64,000 bases of DNA from NCBI GenBank assembly GCA_023401595.1, contig JAEXDQ010000040.1, positions 52,667 to 116,666 on the forward strand, in the 5' to 3' direction. The DNA is from Spirochaetota bacterium. Its GTDB lineage: Bacteria > Spirochaetota > Spirochaetia > Sphaerochaetales > Sphaerochaetaceae. The notes beneath the pieces are model-generated. The model had not been told where the DNA came from. It did not search any database and worked only from the letters and a program-made list of their open reading frames with translations. Positions 17,358 through 26,090 of the stretch are shown here, piece after piece. A program made the position numbers and the translations under genes. Numbering within the stretch: the first letter of the stretch is position 1; every line of letters starts with the position of its first letter.

Positions 17358-18353
17358 ATGAGAAAATTTTTCGTCGTATTGTTGATTTCAGTTTTGACAA
17401 TATCTGCACTGATGGCAAACGGGACGAGTGAGACAACCCAGAAGTTCACAATCAATCTTGGCATCCCAGAAAGCCTTGAGAATCCGGTAGGCGTCATGGC
17501 TAGCGAATTCAAAAAGATTGTAGAAGAAAAGACGGATGGCAACATCAAAGTTCAGGTTTTCCCGAGCAACCAGCTTGGAGGGCCAAGTGAGATGATTGAA
17601 GCCGTCCAGCTTGGAAATCAGGAGATGACAGTGGTCACGCCAGCTTGGGTAAGTGCTTTCGTCCCACAGATTTCTGTTCTGAGTTTCCCGTTCCTCTTCG
17701 AAACAAGAGAAAAGGCCTATGAGCTTCTTGACGGCGTAGTTGGCGACGAATTGAAAGTCGCTGCTGATAAGGCTGGTATAACAATTCTCGGATTCCCGGA
17801 AGTCGGATATAGACAAGTGACCAATTCCAAGCGACCGATAACAAAGCTTGAGGATTTCGCAGGTATCAAAATCAGAGTCCAAGGGGATCCAGTCCATATC
17901 GCCGCCTTCAAAGCCCTCGGTGCCAATCCGGTATCGCTGAATTTCTCGGAACTCTATTCAGCTCTGCAACAGAAGGTTGTTGATGGACAGGAGAACTCTC
18001 CGACCAATATCGCTCTTAACAAATTCGATGAAGTCCAGAAGTACCTCTCATATACAAGCATTCTGTACGATGCGTGGGTAATCGCAATGAACAAAGGTTT
18101 CTATGATTCCTTGCCGGAGAACTACAAGACAATCGTCCAAGACGCCATCAAAGAAGTCGTTCCACTTCAGAGAAAGCTTTCAGCGGAGGCTGATGTCGTT
18201 TACAGAGAGAAACTGAAGGCTACAATCACATCCAATGAAATCGAGCAGAAGGAAATGGAGAGGATTATCGAGTCTGCCAGATCGGTTTATTCCCAATTCA
18301 ATGACAAGATTGGCGCAGATCTGATAAACAAGGTCCTTGCCGCATTGAAATAG
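17358..18353 (+). CDS. dctP: TRAP transporter substrate-binding protein
   Basis: A 331-residue periplasmic binding protein with signal peptide MRKFFVVLLISVLTISALMA. DctP-family features are LGGPSEMIEAVQLG, the substrate carboxylate-binding region GIKIRVQGDPVHIAAFKALG (with the conserved Arg), and VDGQENSPTN. It delivers an organic acid, probably a sugar acid or similar carboxylate, to the DctQ-DctM membrane pair encoded downstream. It is the first gene of a seven-gene operon, under a promoter with an overlapping palindrome. A 12-bp hairpin follows its stop. The substrate is unknown. Confidence 0.95.
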   Translation: MRKFFVVLLISVLTISALMANGTSETTQKFTINLGIPESLENPVGVMASEFKKIVEEKTDGNIKVQVFPSNQLGGPSEMIEAVQLGNQEMTVVTPAWVSAFVPQISVLSFPFLFETREKAYELLDGVVGDELKVAADKAGITILGFPEVGYRQVTNSKRPITKLEDFAGIKIRVQGDPVHIAAFKALGANPVSLNFSELYSALQQKVVDGQENSPTNIALNKFDEVQKYLSYTSILYDAWVIAMNKGFYDSLPENYKTIVQDAIKEVVPLQRKLSAEADVVYREKLKATITSNEIEQKEMERIIESARSVYSQFNDKIGADLINKVLAALK

Positions 18354-18362
18354 TCTTACCAC

Positions 18363-18401
18363 CACTGTTGTTGGATTTTGTTGAGATTTCCAGCAACAGT
18401 G
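18363..18401 (+). other. Intercistronic mRNA hairpin between dctP and ridA
   Basis: CACTGTTGTTGG (18363-18374) pairs with CCAGCAACAGTG (18390-18401) over 12 bases with one G-U pair, starting 9 bases after the dctP stop. There is no T-run, so it more likely protects the abundant binding-protein mRNA end than terminates. Confidence 0.55.
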
Positions 18402-18419
18402 CTATCAAAGGAAATAGAA

Positions 18420-18797
18420 ATGGAAAAAATCATAATTGATGGAGTTGATGAAAGCACCTTACCCCTCTCTTTGGGGGTAACCTCCGGAAATCTCATATAT
18501 CTTTCCGGAATGATCTCAAAGGACTTAGCTACTGGGAAGGCTCTTCCAGGTACAATTGAAGAAGAGACCACCAGGGTTATGGAAAATATCGGTGTAATAC
18601 TGAGGGCGGCGGGGAGTGATTTCACGAAAGTTATCAAGACGACTGTGTATCTTTGCCACATGGAAGAGTTTTCCAGAATGAATGAAATCTACAAGAAGTA
18701 TTTCCAGGCGAATAGCTTCTTCCCCTCAAGGTCTGCAGTAGGTGTTTCATTGGTAGGAGACGTTCGGATAGAGATTGAAATTGTCGCTCAAAAATAA
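18420..18797 (+). CDS. ridA: RidA family enamine/imine deaminase
   Basis: A 125-residue RidA/YjgF/UK114 protein. It contains NLIYLSGMISKD, the ENIGVILRAAGSDFTKVIKTTVYL helix-strand pair, and FFPSRSAVGVSLV with the arginine that binds the carboxylate of the substrate. RidA hydrolyses reactive enamine or imine intermediates, often those made by PLP dehydratases, or acts as a pathway enzyme when encoded in catabolic operons. The ATG at 18420 is preceded by AAGGAA, so the in-frame upstream codons are not used. Its position between dctP and the regulator suggests a specific step in the pathway of the imported substrate. Confidence 0.9.
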   Translation: MEKIIIDGVDESTLPLSLGVTSGNLIYLSGMISKDLATGKALPGTIEEETTRVMENIGVILRAAGSDFTKVIKTTVYLCHMEEFSRMNEIYKKYFQANSFFPSRSAVGVSLVGDVRIEIEIVAQK

Positions 18798-18837
18798 GAC
18801 AATAAATCATATTATTTTATTTCAAGCGAGAGAATGA

Positions 18838-19488
18838 ATGATTATCAATGAAACAGTGCCCCAAAGGATTGCCGATGACATAATCAGGCAGATGAAGAAG
18901 AGAGCTTTGCAGAACGGTGAAAGGCTCAGAGAAGAGACTTATGTCAAGATGTATGGCGTCAGCCAGACAGTTGTTCGTGAATCCTTCTTTATTCTTGAGT
19001 CAAAGGATTTGGTCCACAGAATTCCCAGGAAAGGTACCTATTTGAGCCTTCCTCAGAAGGAGGAGATGCCCAAGATCATGAAGATCCGTGAAATCAACGA
19101 GGTTTTCATCAATCGGGAATTCGCACTGACCAGAACAAGTTCTGATCTGGCTATCATCGAAGACATTCTAATCAATGCCGAAAAAGAATTGGAGCGCCGA
19201 GATTATGTCAGATATTACGATTACGGTCAGTTGTTTCATAGTAAAGTTTATTCCTTGATTGGATATAACAAGCTTCGGAAGCTTTATGAGAGCATTCAGG
19301 ACACAATAGACATCTATTATGTGAATACTCCAAATGAAGCTGAATTCTATGAAGATAATCTGCGGGAAGCGCATGATCATCGAGCCTTATATTCTGCGTT
19401 TGTCCAGAAAGATCCGGACAAGGCAGAGGAAATTACCCGCATCCATCTCAACAATGTCATAAACCGGTTGGAGAGGTACGGGACTTGA
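18838..19488 (+). CDS. GntR-family regulator, FCD subfamily
   Basis: A 216-residue regulator. The N-terminal winged helix (about 5-72) includes GERLREETYVKMYGVSQTVVRESFFILES and RKGTYL. The C-terminal all-helical FCD-type ligand domain has FHSKVY and REAHDHRALYSAFVQKDP...HLNN, with the histidines and acidic residues that bind metal and ligand. It most likely represses the operon by binding near its promoter, released by the imported acid or a breakdown product (inferred). Its gene sits within the operon it probably controls. Confidence 0.88.
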   Translation: MIINETVPQRIADDIIRQMKKRALQNGERLREETYVKMYGVSQTVVRESFFILESKDLVHRIPRKGTYLSLPQKEEMPKIMKIREINEVFINREFALTRTSSDLAIIEDILINAEKELERRDYVRYYDYGQLFHSKVYSLIGYNKLRKLYESIQDTIDIYYVNTPNEAEFYEDNLREAHDHRALYSAFVQKDPDKAEEITRIHLNNVINRLERYGT

Positions 19489-19497
19489 GAGGTTGAT

Positions 19498-20421
19498 ATG
19501 AAACAAGTCAGAGATCTGGTCAATGGAAGAATAGATTTTCACATACATCCGGGTTTTGATCCGTTTGCACGTGTCCTGGATTCGTATGAGATATCATGGT
19601 TGGCTGAAAGATATGGAATGAAAGCCATCGTTTTCAAGACTTCCAATTACCAAGGCGGTTGTGTAGCCGACATGCTCAATAAGGAGTTCCACTCCCTGAA
19701 CATAGTCGGGGGAATCTGCCTTGAGAAAGTAGTCGGGGGATTTAATCCTAGAGCGGTCGACATGGCGTTGCAATGTGGTTGCAAGGTTGTTTGGATGCCG
19801 TTTCTGGACGCAAAGCATAATACGGAGCTTTGGAATCCAGAGATACAGGATATGAGTCCTGGTGATTATATTATGATGAAGGACCTTTCCACCAGCAGAT
19901 CTGACCACAGGACTGAAAGACTGAATATCACAATTGACGGAAAATTGGTATCAGGCGTTGAAGAGAGCCTGAGGTTGATCGCAGAGCATGATGCAGTAGC
20001 TTGTAGCGGGCATATGAATGCTGCGGACAGAAAAGTATTCGTGAAAGCAGCCAAAGAAGCTGGTGTCAAGAAAATCGTACTCACACATGTGAATGCACTA
20101 CAGGCCAGAGCCTCATATGATGAACTTGAAGGATGGAAGAAGGAGAAGGACGTTATCTGCGAACTCGTCTTCAATCCCGTTGTACCGTACTTTAGCAATC
20201 AAGATCCTGATGTGATAACGAAAATGATCAAACTGCTTGGACCTGAAAAATGCGTCATCGGCACAGATCTAGGAATCAGTCAGGCCTTCAAAGGCATCGC
20301 ATGGCCGTCTCCACTTGAAGGTATGGCCGCTTTCATCGGAATGTTGGAAACACAGGGCTTCTCTGATAAGGATATCGACACTGTGTCCATCGATACCGGA
20401 TCATATCTTCTAGGACTTTAA
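19498..20421 (+). CDS. DUF6282 family putative metal-dependent hydrolase
   Basis: A 307-residue protein starting with RIDFHIHPGFDPFARVLDSYE, an HxH metal-binding start as in amidohydrolase/PHP-like barrels. Further candidate ligands are His173 in CSGHMN, His199 in VLTHVN and Asp258 in GTDLG near the end. This pattern matches the DUF6282 family. A hydrolytic or lactonase/aldolase-like step is plausible but unproven. It starts 9 bases after the regulator stop and precedes the TRAP permease genes, so it probably acts on the imported compound or an intermediate. Confidence 0.72.
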   Translation: MKQVRDLVNGRIDFHIHPGFDPFARVLDSYEISWLAERYGMKAIVFKTSNYQGGCVADMLNKEFHSLNIVGGICLEKVVGGFNPRAVDMALQCGCKVVWMPFLDAKHNTELWNPEIQDMSPGDYIMMKDLSTSRSDHRTERLNITIDGKLVSGVEESLRLIAEHDAVACSGHMNAADRKVFVKAAKEAGVKKIVLTHVNALQARASYDELEGWKKEKDVICELVFNPVVPYFSNQDPDVITKMIKLLGPEKCVIGTDLGISQAFKGIAWPSPLEGMAAFIGMLETQGFSDKDIDTVSIDTGSYLLGL

Positions 20422-20434
20422 ACAGGAGTCTCTC

Positions 20435-20968
20435 GTGGAAATCTATAAAAAGATTGTTTCAAAGACCATCTTCGTAACTGGAGTAGTTGTTGGCCTTCTG
20501 GTTGTCATACTTACAGCATTTCAATTTGCTGAAGTAATTTGTCGTTATCTTCTAGGTAGTTCTTTGATTTTCGTTGAGGAGCTGTCGAGGGTTCTTCTCA
20601 TCTGGCTTGGATTTCTAGGCGCTGCAATAGCGTTGTATACAAAAGCCCATGTCGGTATCGACATGGTGGTTAACAAGTTTTCAAAGCCTGTCCAGCATGC
20701 CGTGGGAATTATTGTTCTGTTGGTAATAATCCTCGATTGTGGAATTATTCTATATGGTGGAATAAGGATTCTTCCGGCGCAGATGACGCAAACGATGCCA
20801 ACATTATCAATTCCAAAGTTCTGGGCGTATCTTTCGATACCAGTATCAATGATTGTATTCCTTATTCAGCTCTTGTATTCCTTGCTTTGCTCGATAAGGA
20901 AACAGCCAGAAGATCTCACACCTATTGATGTCCTGTTCAGTTTTAAGAAAAAGGAGCCTTCAAAATGA
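20435..20968 (+). CDS. dctQ: TRAP transporter small permease
   Basis: A 177-residue membrane protein with four predicted helices and the DctQ pattern ICRYLLG...FVEELSRVLLIWLGFLGAAIALYTKAHVGIDM. It starts with GTG at 20435 after an AGGAG site and overlaps dctM by four bases. It forms the membrane complex with DctM. DctQ-type subunits are needed for transport but do not form the main translocation path. Confidence 0.95.
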   Translation: MEIYKKIVSKTIFVTGVVVGLLVVILTAFQFAEVICRYLLGSSLIFVEELSRVLLIWLGFLGAAIALYTKAHVGIDMVVNKFSKPVQHAVGIIVLLVIILDCGIILYGGIRILPAQMTQTMPTLSIPKFWAYLSIPVSMIVFLIQLLYSLLCSIRKQPEDLTPIDVLFSFKKKEPSK

Positions 20969-22260
20969 CAATTCTACTCATCGTTTTTGTTGTTACCTTC
21001 ATTTTGGGCGTCCCAATCGCATTCTGTCTGGGCATGTCTGGCCTTGCGACGCTTCTTCTCGATATGGGCAAACAAGTCACCGTCGCCGTAAGCAGGATGT
21101 ATTCTTCAATGGACTCATTCCCCTTGCTTTCTATTCCTTTGTTTGTCCTCATGGGACAACTGTTGGACAAGAGTGATGTACTTAAACGGCTTTCGGATTT
21201 CCTCGTAGCCTTGTTAAGACCGATAAAGGGTGGGCTCGCACATGTCAATGTCTTGTTGAGCATGCTGTTCGCTGGTGTCAGCGGAACCGCCTTGGCGGAC
21301 ATAGCAAGTATGGGGTATCTGGAAGTGAAGATGATGGAGGATGCGGGTTATGATCGTGATTTCAGTGCGGCGGTAACCGCTGCTTCCTCAATTGAAGGTC
21401 CAATCATTCCTCCAAGCGTCGGGATGATCCTGTTCGTTCTGGCCATAGGTGGCGGTGTGTCCATAGGCGGTCTTTTCATGGCCGGTATTGTTCCAGGCAT
21501 ACTGATGGGTATCGGTATGATGCTAGTCAACGTGATAATCATCAAGAAAACACATATGGATGAACGGATCAAGGTCGGGGAGAAATTGCCGGCGAAAAGC
21601 ATCCTCAAGCTCGCATTGAGAGCATGGCCGATCCTTCTTCTTCCTGTTATCGTTCTTGGTGGAATCATGACTGGAATCTTCACCGTAACGGAGTCTGCGA
21701 CCATCGGCGTCGTCTACTCTCTTCTGGTCGGTTTCTTCGTCACCAAGAAACTGAAGCTTAATGACATACCAATCTGCGCCATTAACGCTGCGATCACGAC
21801 AGGAACCGTTGCAATGCTGTTCGGAGCTGGAAGCCTTGTGTCTTGGATCCTGACTGTCAATCAGATTCCTGTGATGCTTTCGAACCTGATCACTTCTACC
21901 ATATCCAATCCATATGTGTTCATGCTCTTCACGACCGTGTTCCTAGCCATACTTGGTTGCTTTATGGATGCCACTGCCGCGATAATCATGATGGCGCCGA
22001 TCCTATATCCGATATCACAGGCTTTTGGGATTAACACCTTCACATTTGGAGTGCTTTTCGTCCTGGTCATGATGCTGGGTATGATCACTCCTCCCGTGGG
22101 AGTCGTACTGTTCGTTACCAGCAGTGTTGCAAAGGTGAACATAAAAGACTTGATCAGAAGAGTATTGCCTTATCTTGCGGTAATGTTCTTTGTGGTCATT
22201 CTGATGATATTCATCCCAGGATTGACTTCGTTCCTCCCCACCGTGCTGGGATTTGCCTAG
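20965..22260 (+). CDS. dctM: TRAP transporter large permease
   Basis: A 431-residue, about 12-helix membrane protein of the DctM family. It shows MDSFPLLSIPLFVLMGQLLD, FAGVSGTALADIASMG, SSIEGPIIPPSVGMI and the late LGMITPPVGVVLFVTS repeat. It is the Na+-driven transport subunit that takes substrate from DctP. Translation is coupled to dctQ through ATGA. Confidence 0.96.
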   Translation: MTILLIVFVVTFILGVPIAFCLGMSGLATLLLDMGKQVTVAVSRMYSSMDSFPLLSIPLFVLMGQLLDKSDVLKRLSDFLVALLRPIKGGLAHVNVLLSMLFAGVSGTALADIASMGYLEVKMMEDAGYDRDFSAAVTAASSIEGPIIPPSVGMILFVLAIGGGVSIGGLFMAGIVPGILMGIGMMLVNVIIIKKTHMDERIKVGEKLPAKSILKLALRAWPILLLPVIVLGGIMTGIFTVTESATIGVVYSLLVGFFVTKKLKLNDIPICAINAAITTGTVAMLFGAGSLVSWILTVNQIPVMLSNLITSTISNPYVFMLFTTVFLAILGCFMDATAAIIMMAPILYPISQAFGINTFTFGVLFVLVMMLGMITPPVGVVLFVTSSVAKVNIKDLIRRVLPYLAVMFFVVILMIFIPGLTSFLPTVLGFA

Positions 22261-22275
22261 AGCCGGTCTGAGGCG

Positions 22276-23223
22276 GTGATTATGAGAGAATATCAAAAGT
22301 ACTTTAAGTTCGGGATTGGAGTCTCGAATTTCTACCCCGGTTCGTTTACCGACGAGCTGGAGCATCTACGAGCTTTTTCTGTTGTGGCCTCGATACCAGG
22401 ATATGAAACCCTTGAGACCTTCATGCCTTTGACCAAGGAAGTATTCCATGAAGAGATGCGCATAGCATTGGGAGAGGGAAAGCAGATCAACTACAATCTG
22501 CCCCCTGCTTTCCAATGTCTAGGAAAATTCAATCCATGTAGCAAGGATTCCAATGAAAGAGCATCGGCTTTAGATTTGGCCAAGAGACATCTGAATAACG
22601 CTTGTGAAGCAGGCTCGAGAATCTGTGCCATGACAAGTGGTCCTGACGTAGACCCTCTGAACAGGAACTTGATCCTTTCCCTCTTCCTAGAATACATAAT
22701 CAAATTAGCAGAGTATGCCAAAGTATTGGGTATAAGCTTGGTGATTGAGCCTGTGGAAAGAGAAAGATTCAAGAAATTACTGTTGGGACCGACTTCTGAA
22801 TGTGTCGCATTCATAGGGAAGCTTCGCAGAAATGGCTGTGATAATGTGAAACTGATGATTGATACAGCGCATTGTCCTTTGATGGAGGAGAATCCGTTCA
22901 CCGCCTTGAAGCTGATTTCCGATTCCGGTATAGGACATGTCCATATCGGAAACGCGGTATTGGATGAGAGAAGTGAGTTCTACGGTCATACTCATCCAGC
23001 CATGGGTGTTTCCGGCGGTGTCTATGATGTTGATTTCATGGCGGAATTCTTATCCCAATTGTTCTCAATCGGGTATTTGGACAATGTTGTAAACTATGAC
23101 AATCGGCCTTGTGTCTCATATGAGATGCAGGCATATCCAGGATTATCTGTGTATGAATCAGCGACAATTGCCCAAAACAAGATGAACGAAGCACTTCTGC
23201 AAGCTCTTGGTCGCAATTCGTAA
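22276..23223 (+). CDS. Sugar phosphate isomerase/epimerase-like TIM-barrel protein
   Basis: A 315-residue xylose isomerase-like (AP endonuclease family 2) TIM barrel. Candidate metal and catalytic residues lie in LVIEPVER (Glu), MIDTAH, GHVHIGN and GHTHP. The family includes epimerases and isomerases such as IolE-type dehydratases and tagatose/fructose epimerases. It is the last gene of the TRAP operon, starting 15 bases after dctM with GTG (or ATG two codons later). It likely carries out an epimerisation, isomerisation or dehydration of the imported acid or its product; the exact reaction cannot be assigned. Confidence 0.82.
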   Translation: MIMREYQKYFKFGIGVSNFYPGSFTDELEHLRAFSVVASIPGYETLETFMPLTKEVFHEEMRIALGEGKQINYNLPPAFQCLGKFNPCSKDSNERASALDLAKRHLNNACEAGSRICAMTSGPDVDPLNRNLILSLFLEYIIKLAEYAKVLGISLVIEPVERERFKKLLLGPTSECVAFIGKLRRNGCDNVKLMIDTAHCPLMEENPFTALKLISDSGIGHVHIGNAVLDERSEFYGHTHPAMGVSGGVYDVDFMAEFLSQLFSIGYLDNVVNYDNRPCVSYEMQAYPGLSVYESATIAQNKMNEALLQALGRNS

Positions 23224-23313
23224 AGAAATACTGAAACACTCACAAAATGGCACTGTTCCAGATACCAGTCGTTGCGATTGGTTGGAGCGGTGCCATGTGT
23301 TGATTCTTAGACC

Positions 23314-23460
23314 TTGGCAGGACCGATGGTCAAGCATACAGCACAACGCGAGGCGGAGCTTATCCTTATCGAGCCAATGAACCGCTATGGTACCGATTTC
23401 ACTAACAACCCCGACAAGGATGCTACATTACTACTAACACACCCAAGAATTCGAAACCTC
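23314..23460 (+). pseudogene. Possible fragment of a second isomerase/epimerase gene
   Basis: About 49 codons include AELILIEPMNRYGTDFTNNP, which resembles the 'lEPLNRYET.l.NT' strand of TIM-barrel sugar epimerases. No flanking parts of the barrel are visible in any frame. It lies directly after the intact isomerase-like gene, so it may be the residue of a former paralogue. The match is short. Confidence 0.3.
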
Positions 23461-23787
23461 AGGCGAGCGTCGGTGGGACAACACGGCACTTTTTTGAACT
23501 TCTTATTTTTTTCTTAGCTTCTTTCCCAATAACTCTAATACTATCCATATATGCTTCTTCAACCGGAGCAATTGTGATTTCCTGATACTTTCTGTATTCT
23601 TCCGTAGCTTTGCCAATTGCCTGTTTATGACTTATCTTACCAGCACCCCAAGAAGCTGACGATTTCCAGAAGATAAAATAGAATCCAACCGTTCCATATA
23701 GTCATTCATGTACATATGCTTATGCCCGATTGCATTGATTTCAGCTAAACCAAAGTAACCTGAAACGAGATTATTCAGAACTTAAAG
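23459..23787 (-). pseudogene. Remnant of RhuM-family protein, frameshifted
   Basis: On the minus strand VLNNLVSGYFGLAEINAIGH is followed by MYMNDYMERLDSILSSGNRQ. After a one-base frame change GAGKISHKQAIGKATEEYRK runs on through APVEEAYMDSIRVIGKEAKKK to TGA at 23459. This is the C-terminal half of RhuM ('virulence protein' RhuM, Rha-like) proteins, which are common on mobile elements and near restriction genes. The N-terminal half is missing. It marks the region as a graveyard of accessory genes next to hipBA. I see nothing assignable in 23788-24001. Confidence 0.65.
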
Positions 23788-24001
23788 TTCTGCTTCTAAA
23801 AGATAATTCTTCGCAATTAGCGCCTGTGGAAAGGGGTCAGACCTCATTGCCCTTCTCTACAAGCCTTCTTACTACAGAAAGGCTGATTGTGCCTGTTCCA
23901 CCGCTTACCAATACTTTCAAGCCCCCCTCCCCTCTATTATCCCAGAAGAAAGAGGAATCATCTAAAGAAAACTTAAAGCGTTGTATCAATATTAGGAAAT
24001 C

Positions 24002-25198
24002 TTATTCTCTCTCAAGAAAAGAACAGACTTCTTTAATCTCACTTTCGCTTATACCTTCTTTTCTTGCATACAAAGGAAGAAGCGACACGGCCTTCTGAGT
24101 TTTTCCCCATATATCCTCTCGGTCTTTGCTTCCAACTCTGAAATAATCAGAAAGCTCGTATACACTTTTGCTATTTCCAAGGTCATATTCATCCCCATTA
24201 AGCGACAAAGCAGAAATTGTATTCTCGATGGAAATATTTGTGTCGTACATAGGAGAAAGACGCCAGCCGTCTGCACTTAGGAGAAGTGCATGATTTCTAA
24301 GGTGATTATCTGTATTATTGAAAACTGCATAAAAGACAATTCTTCTGTACATTTCCCTGAGATCTTCAAGTGGAGAAGAGGAATACTTTTCCAACGCTTC
24401 AGCGATATCCAGAAAAGAAGCATCCTCGCCATCTTTTTTTCCTATCATTGTCATAAATGAGGCCATGTGGACACGTTTCTCGCCATTTCTATCAAAACGC
24501 TTTGAAAGAAAAGTATGATTTTCACTGGTCTTAAAACACCTTGTCTGAGGAGTGTTGATGCCACACTCAAAGGCAAGCAAGGACACTGTTCTCTCCCAAG
24601 AGCCAATATCTCTTGAATCTTTCAAAGAGGGAAATTTTGCAATCCATAAAGCTCCATTTTCATCAATTATGTTTGCTTTAGGTCTAGCCCCTCCCAAAGA
24701 GGACCCCGGTTTTACCAATAACCTAAACCATTCACTATCAATACCCTTCTTTTCATAATCTTTGGAGTAAGCTTCTAATTTCCTTAAATCCTCTATCGGA
24801 GGAACAGGAAAATTCTCTTCCGCAAAAAAAGAGTTTTCATCAGAGGAAGAAAATCGTAGACCACCTAATCTAGTTTTATCTTCTACATTTAAGAGATAAT
24901 CGAAATCAGTAAGGCTGAACTTTTGTTCCTTTTGTAATTTTCTCCTGATAAGAGTACGCCCCCATCTATCAGGAGAACAATCCTCAAGAAAAGCAAACAT
25001 AATCCTATCTTCAGGATACTGATGATCAGGAATATCTAATAAATCCGGATCAAGGAAGATATCTCCATGTTCTACTATCCAACCTTTATCATATTGGAAA
25101 TAGCAATAGGTTTTTCCTTTTTTGGACTCAATTGTTAATGTGCCAAGCACTGAAGGGTGGGAAAGAAAATTAAAATCAGCGATGCATTTTATATCCAT
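24002..25198 (-). CDS. hipA: HipA-family Ser/Thr kinase toxin
   Basis: A 398-residue HipA-type kinase. The N-terminal subdomain (about 1-105) contains DRIMFAFLEDCSPDRWGRTLIRRK. The C-terminal kinase part contains LGGARPKANI (nucleotide-binding strand with Lys), TVSLLAFECGI, HTFLSKRFDR, the catalytic loop NTDNHLRNHAL (Asp and Asn) and the metal-binding SPMYDTN. HipA of E. coli phosphorylates glutamyl-tRNA synthetase and causes persistence; the target here is unknown. ATG at 25198 follows AGAGG, and a TTG two codons upstream is less likely. It lies 9 bases after hipB in one operon. Confidence 0.9.
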   Translation of the reverse strand: MDIKCIADFNFLSHPSVLGTLTIESKKGKTYCYFQYDKGWIVEHGDIFLDPDLLDIPDHQYPEDRIMFAFLEDCSPDRWGRTLIRRKLQKEQKFSLTDFDYLLNVEDKTRLGGLRFSSSDENSFFAEENFPVPPIEDLRKLEAYSKDYEKKGIDSEWFRLLVKPGSSLGGARPKANIIDENGALWIAKFPSLKDSRDIGSWERTVSLLAFECGINTPQTRCFKTSENHTFLSKRFDRNGEKRVHMASFMTMIGKKDGEDASFLDIAEALEKYSSSPLEDLREMYRRIVFYAVFNNTDNHLRNHALLLSADGWRLSPMYDTNISIENTISALSLNGDEYDLGNSKSVYELSDYFRVGSKDREDIWGKTQKAVSLLPLYARKEGISESEIKEVCSFLERE

Positions 25199-25207
25199 AA
25201 CCAACCT

Positions 25208-25507
25208 CTATCTTAACTTAAGTTCAAGCTTCGCTTCTTGGAGCTTATCCCCTACAGGATCATTCTTAGCCAATTCCAAGATAGAATCTGCCAGATCAAG
25301 TCTGGCAAGAACCTTTAAATAGGCACCTATAGATACAGTAGGATCACCCTTTTCTATTTTTGTAAGAGTAACTCTTGTAAGTCCTGTCATAAGAGACATC
25401 CTTGTAGAAGTAATATCTCTTTTAAGACGGGCGAGCTGTATTTGTCTTCCAACTTGCTTTAGCAGTATTGTCTGTGCAGGAAATAGAATTACTTGTCGTT
25501 TACTCAT
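25208..25507 (-). CDS. hipB: HipB-like XRE-family antitoxin
   Basis: A 99-residue protein with an HTH of the Cro/CI (XRE) type, GRQIQLARLKRDITSTRMSLMTGLTRVTLTKIEKG, and a C-terminal tail. It precedes hipA by 9 bases, the usual antitoxin-toxin order. It should bind HipA and repress the operon. An in-frame ATG at 25525 would add six residues. Two copies of TGTATATTATAAT, one overlapping the start codon and one 31 bases upstream, are probable operators. Confidence 0.87.
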   Translation of the reverse strand: MSKRQVILFPAQTILLKQVGRQIQLARLKRDITSTRMSLMTGLTRVTLTKIEKGDPTVSIGAYLKVLARLDLADSILELAKNDPVGDKLQEAKLELKLR

Positions 25508-25550
25508 GTATATTATAATAACCATTTTTTTATATTCTGTATATTATAAT
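25507..25550 (-). promoter_or_regulatory. Duplicated operator-like repeat before hipB
   Basis: The 13-mer tgtatattataat occurs at 25507-25519 and 25538-25550, 31 bases apart or about three helical turns. Read on the minus strand, each copy contains a TATAAT hexamer. Spacing and location fit cooperative HipB binding and autoregulation. Confidence 0.6.
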
Positions 25551-25972
25551 TTTTATTTGTTTTATATGCGAGTTTCCTCACGGAATAATTAAAGGAATGA
25601 TCGATGAAAGTCCTCTTGAGACAAGTCAATAGTTCTCGCAGCAAGAATCCCTGAGTTTCTTTACCCCTCTTCTCCTGTCCTTGCCTAAGACCGTTATACT
25701 CTCAGATTTCTTGACAACCACAATAACAACTTAAATTTTGGCATATAAGATAACATATATGATAAGGTAGTCTTATAGACTGTACACATTCCAATAGCCA
25801 CTTAGCGAACTCATACGTTCCCCTTTTCTCCTTCTGATTATCGTAGTAGCTTAGAAGTTAAGCACTAGAGAAAATATGAATACTACAGAGACGCAGAAAC
25901 TACCCTAGAGAATACAAATACTAGGAAAGAGCAAAAGAGGAGGACAGAGACAAATTATGCTACACTAAGTTG

Positions 25973-26003
25973 TGTAACATAAGAAGTTACATTAAAAATG
26001 TAA
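25973..26003. other. Two adjacent hairpin sequences abutting the left island end
   Basis: TGTAAC-7-GTTACA (25973-25991) and TTACATT-3-AATGTAA (25987-26003) are perfect inverted repeats that share bases. If the island is removed they would lie directly after the guaA stop, so they may be the original guaA 3'-end structure or recombinase-binding sites. No gene was recognised in 25551-26156. Confidence 0.45.
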
Positions 26004-26015
26004 TCACTCCTACTC
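26003..26015. other. Left attachment-site candidate of the guaA island
   Basis: atcactcctactc matches atcactcccactc at 38229-38241 in 12 of 13 positions. The second copy spans the guaA stop and last codons. Insertions at the 3' end of guaA by tyrosine recombinases are known for genomic islands, so these repeats are read as attL and attR. Confidence 0.65.
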
Positions 26016-26090
26016 GCTCCCTGTCAGCGTATTCTAAACAGTTTTGCTTATGGAATTTAGCTCAGAGTATTTACATTGTTTTCATTATCC

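Noticed and set aside
24002..26003. hipBA as part of the guaA island
   Set aside because: It lies outside the left repeat at 26003-26015. It may belong to another insertion, but no second copy of the guaA repeat was found further left.
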